This document shows, piece after piece, positions 8,510-18,360 of a stretch of DNA of 64,000 nt (position 1 is the first letter of the stretch; every line of letters starts with the position of its first letter). Origin of the DNA: UBA1930 sp943371535 (lineage in GTDB: Bacteria; Bacteroidota; Bacteroidia; Chitinophagales; Chitinophagaceae); NCBI GenBank assembly GCA_943371535.1, contig CALRVE020000003.1:62001-126000 (forward strand). The letters are read 5' to 3'. Below the pieces are notes generated by a model. The model searched no databases. It saw only the letters and a program-made list of their open reading frames with translations, and was not told the origin of the DNA. Position numbers and translations under genes: made by a program.

Positions 8510-10642
8510 ATGACAACAGAGTTTAAACATGTGAGCTACTTATGGGATGCTGAAAAAGCTGCCCAATTAGCTGGTGATGAAGTAGCATTATTAATTTATC
8601 GTTCCAATTTATTAGGAGCCGATTTAAGGCTTACCAATTATGGTGGTGGCAATACTTCTTGCAAGGCAATGGCTAAAAATCCTTTAACTGGTAAAGATAC
8701 AGAAGTGATGTGGGTAAAAGGTAGTGGTGGAGATATTGGTACTCTTACAAAAAGTGGATTAGCTGCTTTGTATGTAGATAGATTAAGAAGTTTGAAATCT
8801 GTTTACAGAGGTATAGAACATGAAGATGAAATGGTTGAATTATTTAATCATTGCATTTACGATTTAGCTTCTAAAGCACCATCAATAGATACACCATTAC
8901 ATGGTTTTTTGCCGTTTAAACACATCGATCATTTACATCCAGATGCTGCAATTGCTATTGCTGCTGCTAAAGATGGTAAACAAATTACACAAGAGTTATT
9001 TAAAGGAGCTATTGGTTGGGTTGAATGGCAAAAACCAGGTTTTGATTTAGGTTTGCAATTGAAACAATGTTTAGACGAAAATCCTGGAATTCGTGGTATT
9101 ATGTTAGGTTCTCATGGTTTGTTTACTTGGGGTGATACTGCTTATGAATCTTATATCAATACCTTAGAAGTTGTTGAAGCTTGTGCTGAATATTTAGCTC
9201 AAAATATTGGTAAGAAATCACCTGTATTTGGTGGTCAAAAAATAGCATCATTGCCTAAAGAAAAACGTTTACAACAGGCAGTAGCATTGGCTCCTATACT
9301 TCGTGGTTTGTGTAGTCAAAGTGAAAATCCCCCTTCAGGGGTTAGGGGCATGGTTGGACATTTTACCGATGATGATAGAGTACTAGAATTTATCAACTCC
9401 AATGATTTAAGTAGATTGGCTCCATTAGGTACATCTTGCCCTGATCATTTTTTAAGAACTAAAATCAGTCCGTTGGTAATCGACTTACGTCCTGATGAAA
9501 ACTTAAACAATACAACAGCAATTAAAGAAACACTAGCACCAGCATTTGAAGCTTATAGAAAAATGTATACAGCGTATTACAATACCTGTAAACATTCAAA
9601 TAGTCCTGCAATCAGAGATGCCAACCCAGTAGTTATTTTATATCCTGGAGTGGGTATGTTTACTTTTTCAAAAGATAAACAAACTGCAAGAGTTGCTGCT
9701 GAGTTTTATATCAATGCCATTAATGTAATGAAAGGAGCAGAAGCAGTGTCTACTTATACTTCATTACCTCGTCAAGAAGCATTTAATATTGAATATTGGT
9801 TATTGGAAGAAGCCAAGTTGCAAAGAATGCCTAAACCAAAATCGTTGAGTGGAAGAATTGCTTTGGTAACTGGTAGTGCTGGTGGTATTGGTAAAGCAAT
9901 TGCAAAAAAGATGGCTCAAGAGGGTGCTTGTGTAGTGTTGAATGATATCAATCAAGAAAGATTAGATGGGGCAGTAGAAGAATTTAAAAAACTCTTTGGT
10001 AAAGATGCTGTTGCATCAACCTTATTAAATGTAACTGATGCATCAAGTATTCAGCAGGCTATACATGAAGCTGTGCTTGCATTTGGTGGAATTGATATTG
10101 TAGTAAATAATGCAGGTATCAGTATTTCAAAACCAATAGCAGAACATACTATTGAAGATTGGGATAAGCTCTACGATATTTTAGTGAAAGGTCAGTTTTT
10201 AGTTTCTCAAGCTGGTATTGCTATCATGCGTAAGCAAGCATTGGGTGGCGATATTATTAATATTGTTTCTAAAAATTCTATTGTTGCTGGTCCTAATAAT
10301 GCAGCTTATGGTTCTGCAAAAGCAGCACAGGCACACCTTACACGTTTGATGGCTGCTGAACTAGGTGCAGAAAAAATCAGAGTCAATACGGTTAATCCAG
10401 ATGCGGTAATTGCCGATAGTAATATTTGGGCAGGAGGTTGGGCCGAAGGCAGAGCAAAAGCATATGGTATTACTGTGGAGGAATTACCAGCATATTATGC
10501 TAAAAGAACATTATTAAATGAAGCTATTTTGCCAGATGATATTGCCAACGCTTGTTATGCATTTGTAGGTGGATTATTAAATAAATCTACAGGCAATATT
10601 TTGAATGTAGATGGTGGAGTAGCCAATGGTTTTGTAAGATAA
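8510..10642 (+). CDS. rhaEW: Fused rhamnulose-1-phosphate aldolase / short-chain dehydrogenase
   Basis: A 710-residue two-domain enzyme. Residues of about 20-270 are a class II aldolase with the metal-binding cluster HGFLPFKHIDHLHP at about 131-144. Residues of about 440-710 are a short-chain dehydrogenase with the cofactor motif VTGSAGGIG and the active-site AAYGSAK near residue 600. The first domain cleaves L-rhamnulose 1-phosphate to dihydroxyacetone phosphate and L-lactaldehyde; the second is thought to oxidise or reduce the lactaldehyde. This fusion is known in Bacteroidota and Bacilli (also annotated RhaD aldolase-ADH). Residues 272-280 (ENPPSGVRG) look like a translated palindromic repeat inserted in frame, within the linker between domains. 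Confidence 0.93.
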   Translation: MTTEFKHVSYLWDAEKAAQLAGDEVALLIYRSNLLGADLRLTNYGGGNTSCKAMAKNPLTGKDTEVMWVKGSGGDIGTLTKSGLAALYVDRLRSLKSVYRGIEHEDEMVELFNHCIYDLASKAPSIDTPLHGFLPFKHIDHLHPDAAIAIAAAKDGKQITQELFKGAIGWVEWQKPGFDLGLQLKQCLDENPGIRGIMLGSHGLFTWGDTAYESYINTLEVVEACAEYLAQNIGKKSPVFGGQKIASLPKEKRLQQAVALAPILRGLCSQSENPPSGVRGMVGHFTDDDRVLEFINSNDLSRLAPLGTSCPDHFLRTKISPLVIDLRPDENLNNTTAIKETLAPAFEAYRKMYTAYYNTCKHSNSPAIRDANPVVILYPGVGMFTFSKDKQTARVAAEFYINAINVMKGAEAVSTYTSLPRQEAFNIEYWLLEEAKLQRMPKPKSLSGRIALVTGSAGGIGKAIAKKMAQEGACVVLNDINQERLDGAVEEFKKLFGKDAVASTLLNVTDASSIQQAIHEAVLAFGGIDIVVNNAGISISKPIAEHTIEDWDKLYDILVKGQFLVSQAGIAIMRKQALGGDIINIVSKNSIVAGPNNAAYGSAKAAQAHLTRLMAAELGAEKIRVNTVNPDAVIADSNIWAGGWAEGRAKAYGITVEELPAYYAKRTLLNEAILPDDIANACYAFVGGLLNKSTGNILNVDGGVANGFVR
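9323..9349 (+). repeat. Repeat-like palindrome translated in frame within rhaEW
   Basis: The run of nine codons contains CCCCCTTCAGGGGTTAGGGG, whose core CCCCT-TC-AGGGG is a palindrome. It resembles the C-rich/G-rich extragenic repeats common in Bacteroidota spacers. It is GC-rich against an AT-rich gene and keeps the frame. Insertion relative to relatives is inferred, not aligned. Confidence 0.55.
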
Positions 10643-10794
10643 TTTTTTCATATAGCAATCGAGAGAAAGGTCGTTAATGTTTTTCAAATCTGTTAACCTC
10701 CTTTTTTCATTTATTCTTATCGTTTCTAAAGAAAATAGCATTTTCTTTACCTTGTATTGTTTCTTAACCAATAATAAAACGTATTTGAATCATC

Positions 10795-12069
10795 ATGATA
10801 TTAAATTCAACCAATATTCATCAACACAATGAAGCATTGTTGTTAAAGCATCAAAAATCAGTGTCTTTTTTGCAAGATGAATTTAGTAATACTGCAGAAG
10901 TTATAGCTAAGCTAAAAGCATTTCAAATTGCTATACCATCTTGGGCATTAGGTACAGGAGGAACTAGATTTGGTCGTTTTGCTGGTGCTGGCGAACCTAG
11001 AAGTTTAGAAGAAAAAATTGAAGATGTTGGTTTATTGCATCAGCTCAATCAAAGTAGTGGTGCAATTTCTTTACATATTCCTTGGGATATTCCTAGTAAT
11101 GCTGCAAGCATCAAAGCATTGGCTGCACAGCATAATTTAAAGTTTGATGCAGTGAATTCTAATACTTTTCAAGATCAACCCAATCAAGAAAAAAGCTACA
11201 AATTTGGATCACTCCAACATGTAGATAAAGCAGTACGTAAGCAAGCCATTGAACACAATATTGAAGTAATCAAACATGGTGTTGATTTAGGTTCAACCTC
11301 GTTAACAGTTTGGTTGGCCGATGGTTCTAGTTTTCCTGGGCAATTGAATTTTAGAAAGGCTTTCAATAATACCCTAGAAAGTTTACAAGAAATTTATGCA
11401 GCATTACCTAGCAATTGGAAAGTGTTTATAGAGTACAAAGCATTTGAACCCAACTTTTATTCTATGAGTGTAGGCGATTGGGGTCAATCCTATTTATATG
11501 CTTCAAAGCTTGGTAACAAGGCATTTACATTGGTAGATTTAGGACATCATTTACCCAATGCCAATATTGAACAAATTGTAGCTTTATTATTGAATGAACA
11601 AAAGTTAGCAGGTTTTCATTTCAATGATAGTAAATACGGCGATGATGATTTAACTGTTGGTAGTATAAATCCATATCAATTATTTCTAATTTTTAATGAG
11701 TTGGTAGATGGTATGGATGCAAGAAATATGAATCATGCAAATGATTTAGGTTGGATGATTGATGCAAGCCATAATGTAAAAGATCCTTTAGAAGATTTGT
11801 TGCAAAGTGTAGAAGCTATTCAAATTGCTTATGCACAATCTTTATTGGTGAATCGAAAAGCATTGAATGAAGCACAAGAAAATAATGATGTAGCTACTGC
11901 ACAAGAAATTTTGCAAACTGCTTATAGAACCGATGTGAGAAGCTTAGTAGCAGAAGCTAGATTGCAAGCTGGCGGTGCATTACAACCATTGCAGTTATTT
12001 AGAAGTTTAAAAGTAAGAGAACAACTCATTAAAGAAAGAGGTTTAAAAACAGTTGCAACTGGTTTGTAA
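10795..12069 (+). CDS. rhaI: L-rhamnose isomerase, TIM-barrel type
   Basis: A 424-residue sugar isomerase converting L-rhamnose to L-rhamnulose. IPSWALGTGGTRFGRFAG near residue 45, SLHIPWDIPSN near 95 and the metal-site segments FIEYKAFEPNFYS, LVDLGHHLPNANIEQ and GFHFNDSKYGDDD match the RhaI group found in Pseudomonas, rhizobia and Bacteroidota, which is distinct from E. coli RhaA. The gene starts 152 bases after rhaEW and is followed 58 bases later by the kinase. Confidence 0.9.
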   Translation: MILNSTNIHQHNEALLLKHQKSVSFLQDEFSNTAEVIAKLKAFQIAIPSWALGTGGTRFGRFAGAGEPRSLEEKIEDVGLLHQLNQSSGAISLHIPWDIPSNAASIKALAAQHNLKFDAVNSNTFQDQPNQEKSYKFGSLQHVDKAVRKQAIEHNIEVIKHGVDLGSTSLTVWLADGSSFPGQLNFRKAFNNTLESLQEIYAALPSNWKVFIEYKAFEPNFYSMSVGDWGQSYLYASKLGNKAFTLVDLGHHLPNANIEQIVALLLNEQKLAGFHFNDSKYGDDDLTVGSINPYQLFLIFNELVDGMDARNMNHANDLGWMIDASHNVKDPLEDLLQSVEAIQIAYAQSLLVNRKALNEAQENNDVATAQEILQTAYRTDVRSLVAEARLQAGGALQPLQLFRSLKVREQLIKERGLKTVATGL

Positions 12070-12127
12070 TTTGTATTTTATTTCAGTTGTATAATTGATG
12101 ATATCTGCAAAGATTTCAAGTATAAAC

Positions 12128-13486
12128 ATGATAGCAGTAATAGCCATTTTTGATATTGGTAAAACCAATAAAAAATTTTTTCTGTTCAATGAGCAGTATA
12201 AAATAGTATTGGAACGTACTGTACAATTTGATGAAACTACAGATGAAGATGGTGATGCTTGCGAAAACTTAGCAGAGCTTTCAAGTTGGGTATATCATAC
12301 ACTTGATGAAGTTGCTCAACTTAAAAGTTTTGATATAAAAGCTGTAAATGTTTCTACTTATGGAGCGAGTTTTGTACATATTGATGCTTTAGGAAAACCG
12401 GTTACTCATTTGTATAATTATTTGAAACCATTTCCTGAAAATTTAGCAGAACAATTTTATAATACGCATGGTGGCAAAACAACAATTTCAGTTGAAACTG
12501 CATCGCCTGTTTTAGGAAACCTAAATAGTGGTTTACAATTGTATAAGCTGCAAAAAGAGCAACCAATTTTGTTTAATTCAATTGCTTACTCTCTGCATCT
12601 TCCGCAATACATTAGCTACTTAATTTCAGGTAAACTGTATGCAGATATTACTAGTGTTGGTTGTCATACTGCTTTATGGAATTTTGAAAAAAACACCTAT
12701 CACAATTGGGTTATTCAAGAGAATATAGCTTCAAAGTTTCCACCTATTTTCGATACCAATCAAGTAATTGAAGCAAAATTAACACAACAAAATATTCAAG
12801 TAGGAGTGGGGTTGCACGATAGTTCAGCAGCATTAATACCATATCTAACAAGCTTTACTGAACCCTTTATTTTAATATCAACAGGAACTTGGTGTATTAG
12901 TTTAAACCCTTTTAATAACGATGCTTTAACCAATGATGAATTACAGCAAGATTGCTTATGCTACAAATCTTTTAAAGGCAATTCAGTGAAAGCTGCTCGT
13001 TTATTTGCAGGTAATGAACATGAGGTTCAAACTAAAAAACTTGCTTATCATTTTGAAGTACCATTAGATTATTATAAAAAAGTATCTTTCAAGATAGCAC
13101 TGCTCAAAAAAGCTCAACCATCTAATACTGTAGCTTTAACAGGAGTAAATACTTCTGCATTTCAACATCGAAATATCGATGATTTTAGTGACTACGAAGC
13201 AGCTTATCACCAATTGATTTTTGATATTATTCAACAACAAAAAGTATCTACCTCATTGGTAATTGGTACTAAAAAAGTGTCAAGAATTTTTGTAGATGGA
13301 GGCTTTGCCAATAATGCAGTATATATGAATATGTTGGCTACTGCATTTCCAGCAATGGAAGTTTTTGCTGCTTCAGTTTCACAAGCTTCTGCTATTGGTG
13401 CAGCTTTGGCTATTCATCATAGTTGGAATACACAACCCATACCTTCTGATATGATTGATTTGAAATTTTATGCTGCAACTAAATAA
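12128..13486 (+). CDS. FGGY-family carbohydrate kinase, probable rhamnulokinase
   Basis: A 452-residue FGGY kinase. The N-terminal phosphate loop AIFDIGKTNKKFFLF is typical of the Bacteroidota rhamnulokinase-like group, and LISTGTWCISLNPF and FVDGGFANNAVYMN form the ATP-binding part. It should phosphorylate L-rhamnulose to provide the aldolase substrate. An ATG at 12095 is also in frame, but the one at 12128 places the start right before the phosphate loop strand, as in relatives. Substrate assignment rests on operon context, because FGGY kinases are hard to separate by sequence alone. Confidence 0.85.
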   Translation: MIAVIAIFDIGKTNKKFFLFNEQYKIVLERTVQFDETTDEDGDACENLAELSSWVYHTLDEVAQLKSFDIKAVNVSTYGASFVHIDALGKPVTHLYNYLKPFPENLAEQFYNTHGGKTTISVETASPVLGNLNSGLQLYKLQKEQPILFNSIAYSLHLPQYISYLISGKLYADITSVGCHTALWNFEKNTYHNWVIQENIASKFPPIFDTNQVIEAKLTQQNIQVGVGLHDSSAALIPYLTSFTEPFILISTGTWCISLNPFNNDALTNDELQQDCLCYKSFKGNSVKAARLFAGNEHEVQTKKLAYHFEVPLDYYKKVSFKIALLKKAQPSNTVALTGVNTSAFQHRNIDDFSDYEAAYHQLIFDIIQQQKVSTSLVIGTKKVSRIFVDGGFANNAVYMNMLATAFPAMEVFAASVSQASAIGAALAIHHSWNTQPIPSDMIDLKFYAATK

Positions 13487-13510
13487 TATTCAATCACCTA
13501 TTTTCGCAAC

Positions 13511-14170
13511 ATGAGTAAAACAGCTTTTCTGTTCGATTTAAATGGAACAATAATAGATGATATGGAATTTCATGCAAAAGCATGGTACAATATATTGGTG
13601 AATCAGCTTGGAGCAAAACTTACTTGGGAAGAAGTTAAAAAAGAAATGTATGGCAAAAATGAAGAATTGCTCATACGTATTTTTGGTAAAGACTATTTTA
13701 CCAAAGAACAAATGACTGAAATGTCGTTTGAAAAAGAACGTGGCTATCAAAAAGAATACACACCACATTTAAAATTAATTAAAGGCTTAGATGCTTTTTT
13801 TGAGAAAGCTTATCACCTTGAAATGCCTATGGCTATTGGGTCGGCAGCCATTATGTTTAATATAGATTATGTTTTAGATGGCTTGAATTTGCGTCATTAT
13901 TTTAAAGCTATTGTAAGTGCCGATGATGTTACAGTGAGTAAACCACATCCTGAAACGTTTACTAAAGGAGCCGATTTGCTTGGTGTTCCATATACAAATT
14001 GTATTGTGTTTGAAGATTCTCCCAAAGGCGTTGAAGCAGCTTATAAAGCTGGAATGCAAGCAGTGGTGCTAAAGACTTATCATACAGTAGATGAGTTTAA
14101 ACATTTGCCCAACATTTTGATGTTTGTTGATGATTACACCGATACTCGTTTAAATAGTTTATTTGAATAA
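13511..14170 (+). CDS. HAD-superfamily phosphatase/phosphoglucomutase-like
   Basis: A 219-residue HAD subfamily IA protein resembling beta-phosphoglucomutase. Motif I reads FDLNGTIIDD, so the usual second aspartate of DxD is asparagine; this residue is normally the general acid/base. Motif II is IGSAA, the motif III lysine lies in VSKPHPETF, and motif IV is VFEDSPKG. It is the last gene of the rhamnose cluster, 24 bases after the kinase, and ends at a strong terminator. The substrate is unknown; it may clean up a phosphorylated sugar side product. The Asn variant recurs in Bacteroidota proteins as far as I recall, so it is unlikely to be a sequencing error. Confidence 0.8.
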   Translation: MSKTAFLFDLNGTIIDDMEFHAKAWYNILVNQLGAKLTWEEVKKEMYGKNEELLIRIFGKDYFTKEQMTEMSFEKERGYQKEYTPHLKLIKGLDAFFEKAYHLEMPMAIGSAAIMFNIDYVLDGLNLRHYFKAIVSADDVTVSKPHPETFTKGADLLGVPYTNCIVFEDSPKGVEAAYKAGMQAVVLKTYHTVDEFKHLPNILMFVDDYTDTRLNSLFE

Positions 14171-14210
14171 ACAAAAAAATGCTATGAGAAACTCATAGCA
14201 TTTTTTGTTT
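14171..14210. terminator. Bidirectional terminator between the HAD gene and the TPR gene
   Basis: Stem AATGCTATGAG / CTCATAGCATT with loop AAA, flanked by an A-run on the left and a T-run on the right. It can end both the rhamnose operon and the leftward gyrA-TPR unit. Confidence 0.88.
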
Positions 14211-14228
14211 GATTATTTACCTAATATC

Positions 14229-15617
14229 TTATTTGTACTTCTCATATAATGAATCATATTCTTTGTACTTAGCGTCATAAGCATCGTAGGCTTTAACGTC
14301 TTTGCCTTTAACTTTTTCTCTTTTATACATATAACTATTGGCTAACCATTGAACTGAATTCTTCAATATATTCTTAGTGGTTCTATCTGTAATATCAGCA
14401 TCTTTATAAACAGTAAATGCTTTTTCTAACCAAGTGATGGTATTGTCTACTGCATCTAAAAGTGGTTTTTCTAAATCAGCATTTAGCTTTTTAATAGCAT
14501 CTGTTTTTTCTTTAAACTTGGCATCGGCAGCAGCTTTTTTCTTAGGATCTTTTTCAGCAGGTGGTTTATTTGCATTTAATTCTTGTAATGCTCTTCTATT
14601 GTTATTTTGACGTTCTTCATAAATACCAAACTCATTGTAATAAATTACGCCTGCATTAAATGCTGCTATACCTAATTTGCCATCTTTCTCAAATGCTTTT
14701 TTAAATGCAGTTAGTGCTTTGTGTTCGTAACTTGATTTTAATAAACTATCAGCATCTACTTTGTCGTCTCTGCTTAAATCGGTAAACATTTGACCATACA
14801 AAAGATATTTTCTAGCACTTAATGTGCCGTTTGCGTCTTCTTTCTCAAATAAGGCAACTTTTTCTGCAGTGGTTAGGTTTTTGCCAATAAAATCAAATTC
14901 GTAATCGTCCCAATCGCCATCAGGATATAACTCTTTGGCAATATTCAAATACTTATAAAATTTCTCTGAATTTTTAATATTAGATGCATGTACCAAAATA
15001 TAAGTATATGCATCTTGAAAATCTTTACCACCAATTCTTAAGTCGGCAAACTTTTCATAATAACGAGAAGCATCGGCTTCTCTTTTAGCATTTTGAGCTG
15101 CATACGCTGCATATAAAACTGTAAAAGTATCAATCTTGGCACCTGTTTTTTTCAAGTCATTTTTAACAATTACTTCGCCTAAGTAAGCGGTCTTTTCAAA
15201 AGTTACAAATGCAGAGTCCCATTCTTTGGCATCAAAAAATTTTCTACCTCCATTAAAGCTAGTTATATAAATTAAATCCAATGGTCTCCAAGCAACAGAT
15301 TGATCAGCTACCATTTTATAGGTTGGGTCTAAGCTTTCATATTTTTTGAAGGCTTCTAGGGCAATATTATCGCAACCAGGATATTGGGGTCTCCAAGTTT
15401 CTGAAAAATACAACTCTCCATATATTCTAGCTTTCCATAACCAACCTTCGGCTTTTGCTTGAGCTTTGGGGTCAACCATTACTTTCTCAATTTCTACTCT
15501 TGCATTTTCAATTTGATTTAGAATAAATACAGTACTTACTTTTGAAAATTGTTTGTCTTGTGCTTGAGATGTGCTAATGCATATAGCCATTATTGCAAGC
15601 AGTAAAAACTTCTTCAT
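14229..15617 (-). CDS. Secreted tetratricopeptide-repeat protein
   Basis: A 462-residue helical protein with a signal peptide (MKKFLLLAIMAICISTSQAQ). The mature part is made of repeated helical pairs resembling degenerate TPRs (for example ASRYYEKFADLRIGG and KFYKYLNIAKELYPDGD), with a lysine/alanine-rich charged stretch around residues 365-405 that may be a coiled coil. The frame is open to 15692, overlapping gyrA, but the ATG at 15617 starts the signal peptide. It lies 10 bases after the gyrA stop. Function unknown; periplasmic location is inferred. Confidence 0.8.
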   Translation of the reverse strand: MKKFLLLAIMAICISTSQAQDKQFSKVSTVFILNQIENARVEIEKVMVDPKAQAKAEGWLWKARIYGELYFSETWRPQYPGCDNIALEAFKKYESLDPTYKMVADQSVAWRPLDLIYITSFNGGRKFFDAKEWDSAFVTFEKTAYLGEVIVKNDLKKTGAKIDTFTVLYAAYAAQNAKREADASRYYEKFADLRIGGKDFQDAYTYILVHASNIKNSEKFYKYLNIAKELYPDGDWDDYEFDFIGKNLTTAEKVALFEKEDANGTLSARKYLLYGQMFTDLSRDDKVDADSLLKSSYEHKALTAFKKAFEKDGKLGIAAFNAGVIYYNEFGIYEERQNNNRRALQELNANKPPAEKDPKKKAAADAKFKEKTDAIKKLNADLEKPLLDAVDNTITWLEKAFTVYKDADITDRTTKNILKNSVQWLANSYMYKREKVKGKDVKAYDAYDAKYKEYDSLYEKYK

Positions 15618-15627
15618 ACTTGAAATT

Positions 15628-18354
15628 TTAATTGTTATTATCGTTATTTTCTGTTGTTTCATCGGTTGAACTTTCGTTATTGGTTGGTTCATCCGAATTA
15701 GGTTGTTCGTTGCTTATTTCAGGTGATTGCTCACTTACGTCAGCACTTTCTTCTGTTGCTACCACTTCTTCTTCTTGTTCTTCAATTTTGGAAATTGCTG
15801 CGATGGCATCTTCTGCATCAACACGTATTAATGTTACTCCTTGTGTATTACGACCTGCTGTTTTAATACTTGCAATTGGTGTACGTAAAGTAATACCAGA
15901 TTGACAAGTAATAATTAAATCTTCTTTTTCACTTACATCCATTATGCCAACCAATCTGCCTGTTTTTTCTGTAACGTTAATTGTCTTAACACCTTTACCA
16001 CCTCTGTTGGTAATTCTATATACATCAACTCCATCTTCATCTACCAATCTTGTACGTTTACCAAAACCTTTTTCACTTACCACTAATACTGTTTTAGATT
16101 TGTCGTCTCTACTTACACAAATCATACCAACCACTTCATCAGTTTCATCATCTACTTCAATTCCTGCAACACCAATTGCACCACGACCAGTTGCACGAAC
16201 CTTCTCTTCAGGAAAACGAATAGCTCTACCACTTCTTACGGCCATCATAATTTCACTATTGCCATCGGTTAGTTTAGCTTCTAGTAATTCATCTCCCTCG
16301 TTGATTGTGATTGCATTAACGCCATTTGCTCTTGGACGAGAAAAGTCTTCTAAATCAGTCTTCTTAATAATACCTCTTTTGGTACACAATACAATATAAC
16401 GACCTTCAAGAGTTTCTTTCTTATCTAAATCTTTAACATCAATAATTGCTTTTACTTTATCGTCTTGTGGTAATTGCATTAAGTTTTGAATTGCACGTCC
16501 TTTACCTTGTTTTTCACCTTCAGGAATTTCATACACTTTCAACCAATAACATCTTCCTTTCTCTGTAAAGAATAGCATGGTAGTGTGTGTACTAGCAACA
16601 AATAAATGTTCTACATAATCTTCTTCTCTGGTTTTGCTGCCAACGGCTCCACGTCCACCACGTTTTTGTTGTCTGTAATCAGCAGCAGTAGTACGTTTAA
16701 TATAACCTAAATGAGAAATGGTAATTACTACATCTTCTTCTTTAATAAAATCCAACATATTTACTTCATCGGCTAAATATTGAATTTCACTTTTACGAGG
16801 TTCACCAAATTTTTCTTTTACTTCAATTAATTCTTTTTTAATTAAATCGTAACGTAAATCTTCACTTGCCAATAATGCTTTTAAATGTGTGATGGTTTTC
16901 ATTAAGCCATCAAATTCTTCAATAATTTTCTCACGTTCCATGCCTGTTAAGCGTTGTAAACGTAGTTCCATTATTGCCTGAGCTTGTTTTTCAGATAAAC
17001 CAACGGCTTGAACATAATGTTCTTTGGCTTCTGGTGTAAACAAGGTTTCAGGTAAATGCCAATTATCGGCTATACTTTTTTCAATTAAACTTTTCTTTGC
17101 TTGATCTGGTGTTGCACTTGCACGAATAATAGAGATTGCTTCATCTAAATGATCTTTATCATTAATTACTTTTAAGTAACCTTCTAATAAATGGGCTCTT
17201 TCTTCGGCTTTCTTTAATTCAAATTTTGCTCTACGTATTACCACTTCCATTCTAAATTCTACGAACTCAGTAATTAAGTTTAATACATTGAATATTTTTG
17301 GACGACCCTTACTAATGGCAACATTGTTTATACCAAAGCTGGTTTGTAATTCGGTGTATTTGTATAGTTGATTAATGATAACATTGGCAACACCATCACG
17401 TTTTAAATCAACTACAATTCTTGTGCCTTCACGTTTGTTGCTTTCATTGTTTACATGGGCTACGCCTTCAATGGTTTTATCATTTACTAGTTGACCAATT
17501 TTATCAGTCAATCCATCTAAACTTACTTGATAAGGAACTTCTGTAATAATAATTTGTTCTCTGCCACTTGGCTTGGTATCAATAGTACATTTTCCACGAA
17601 CAACTACTCTACCTCTACCAGTAAGCATTCCTTGCCTTACACCTTCCATTCCAAAAATTACACCACCTGTAGGAAAGTCTGGAGCTTTTACAAATTGTAA
17701 AATATCTTCAGCCGAAATTTCTTTATTGTCTATGTATGCAATACAGCCATCAATTACTTCACTCAAATTGTGAGGCATCATATTGGTTGCCATACCAACA
17801 GCAATGCCACTGCTTCCATTCACCAGTAATTGAGGAATACGAGTAGGTAAAACTGAAGGCTCAGTTAAACTATCATCGAAGTTGGATTGAAAATCGACGG
17901 TGTCTTTTTCAATGTCTTCTAACATTGCTTCGGCAAACTTTTGTAAACGAACCTCTGTATAACGCATAGCAGCTGGAGGATCACCATCTTGCGTACCAAA
18001 GTTACCTTGACCATCTACCATGGTATGACGCATGGTAAATTCTTGAGCCATACGTACCAAGGTATCGTAAATAGCACTATCACCATGGGGGTGATATTTA
18101 CCCATTACTTCACCCACAATTCTTGCACTTTTTTTATAGGCTTTGTTGGAGTTATTGCCCAACTCGTTCATGGCATATAATACACGACGATGAACAGGTT
18201 TAAAGCCATCTCTTACATCAGGTAAAGCACGACCTACGATAACGCTCATCGAATAATCGATGTAAGCCGTTTTCATTTGTTCTTCAATATTCACTTGAAT
18301 TACACGATCGTTGTCACTAGTTTGTTCAGGTAGTAAATTGTTATTCTCTTCCAT
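15628..18354 (-). CDS. gyrA: DNA gyrase subunit A
   Basis: A 908-residue type IIA topoisomerase subunit that introduces negative supercoils together with GyrB. The N-terminal breakage-reunion domain shows HPHGDSAIYDTLVRMAQ (quinolone-determining region with Ser and Asp in the sensitive state) and AAMRYTEVRL with the catalytic Tyr. The gyrase-specific GyrA box appears as QKRGGRG around residue 560, which separates it from ParC. The C-terminal beta-pinwheel is followed by an acidic Glu/Asn/Ser-rich tail of about 50 residues. gyrB is not in the window. Confidence 0.97.
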   Translation of the reverse strand: MEENNNLLPEQTSDNDRVIQVNIEEQMKTAYIDYSMSVIVGRALPDVRDGFKPVHRRVLYAMNELGNNSNKAYKKSARIVGEVMGKYHPHGDSAIYDTLVRMAQEFTMRHTMVDGQGNFGTQDGDPPAAMRYTEVRLQKFAEAMLEDIEKDTVDFQSNFDDSLTEPSVLPTRIPQLLVNGSSGIAVGMATNMMPHNLSEVIDGCIAYIDNKEISAEDILQFVKAPDFPTGGVIFGMEGVRQGMLTGRGRVVVRGKCTIDTKPSGREQIIITEVPYQVSLDGLTDKIGQLVNDKTIEGVAHVNNESNKREGTRIVVDLKRDGVANVIINQLYKYTELQTSFGINNVAISKGRPKIFNVLNLITEFVEFRMEVVIRRAKFELKKAEERAHLLEGYLKVINDKDHLDEAISIIRASATPDQAKKSLIEKSIADNWHLPETLFTPEAKEHYVQAVGLSEKQAQAIMELRLQRLTGMEREKIIEEFDGLMKTITHLKALLASEDLRYDLIKKELIEVKEKFGEPRKSEIQYLADEVNMLDFIKEEDVVITISHLGYIKRTTAADYRQQKRGGRGAVGSKTREEDYVEHLFVASTHTTMLFFTEKGRCYWLKVYEIPEGEKQGKGRAIQNLMQLPQDDKVKAIIDVKDLDKKETLEGRYIVLCTKRGIIKKTDLEDFSRPRANGVNAITINEGDELLEAKLTDGNSEIMMAVRSGRAIRFPEEKVRATGRGAIGVAGIEVDDETDEVVGMICVSRDDKSKTVLVVSEKGFGKRTRLVDEDGVDVYRITNRGGKGVKTINVTEKTGRLVGIMDVSEKEDLIITCQSGITLRTPIASIKTAGRNTQGVTLIRVDAEDAIAAISKIEEQEEEVVATEESADVSEQSPEISNEQPNSDEPTNNESSTDETTENNDNNN

Positions 18355-18360
18355 TACTTT

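Noticed and set aside
15944..16399. 151-residue plus-strand reading frame inside gyrA
   Set aside because: It lies wholly antisense to conserved gyrA coding sequence and shows the Ser/Thr/Pro-rich composition expected of an antisense shadow.
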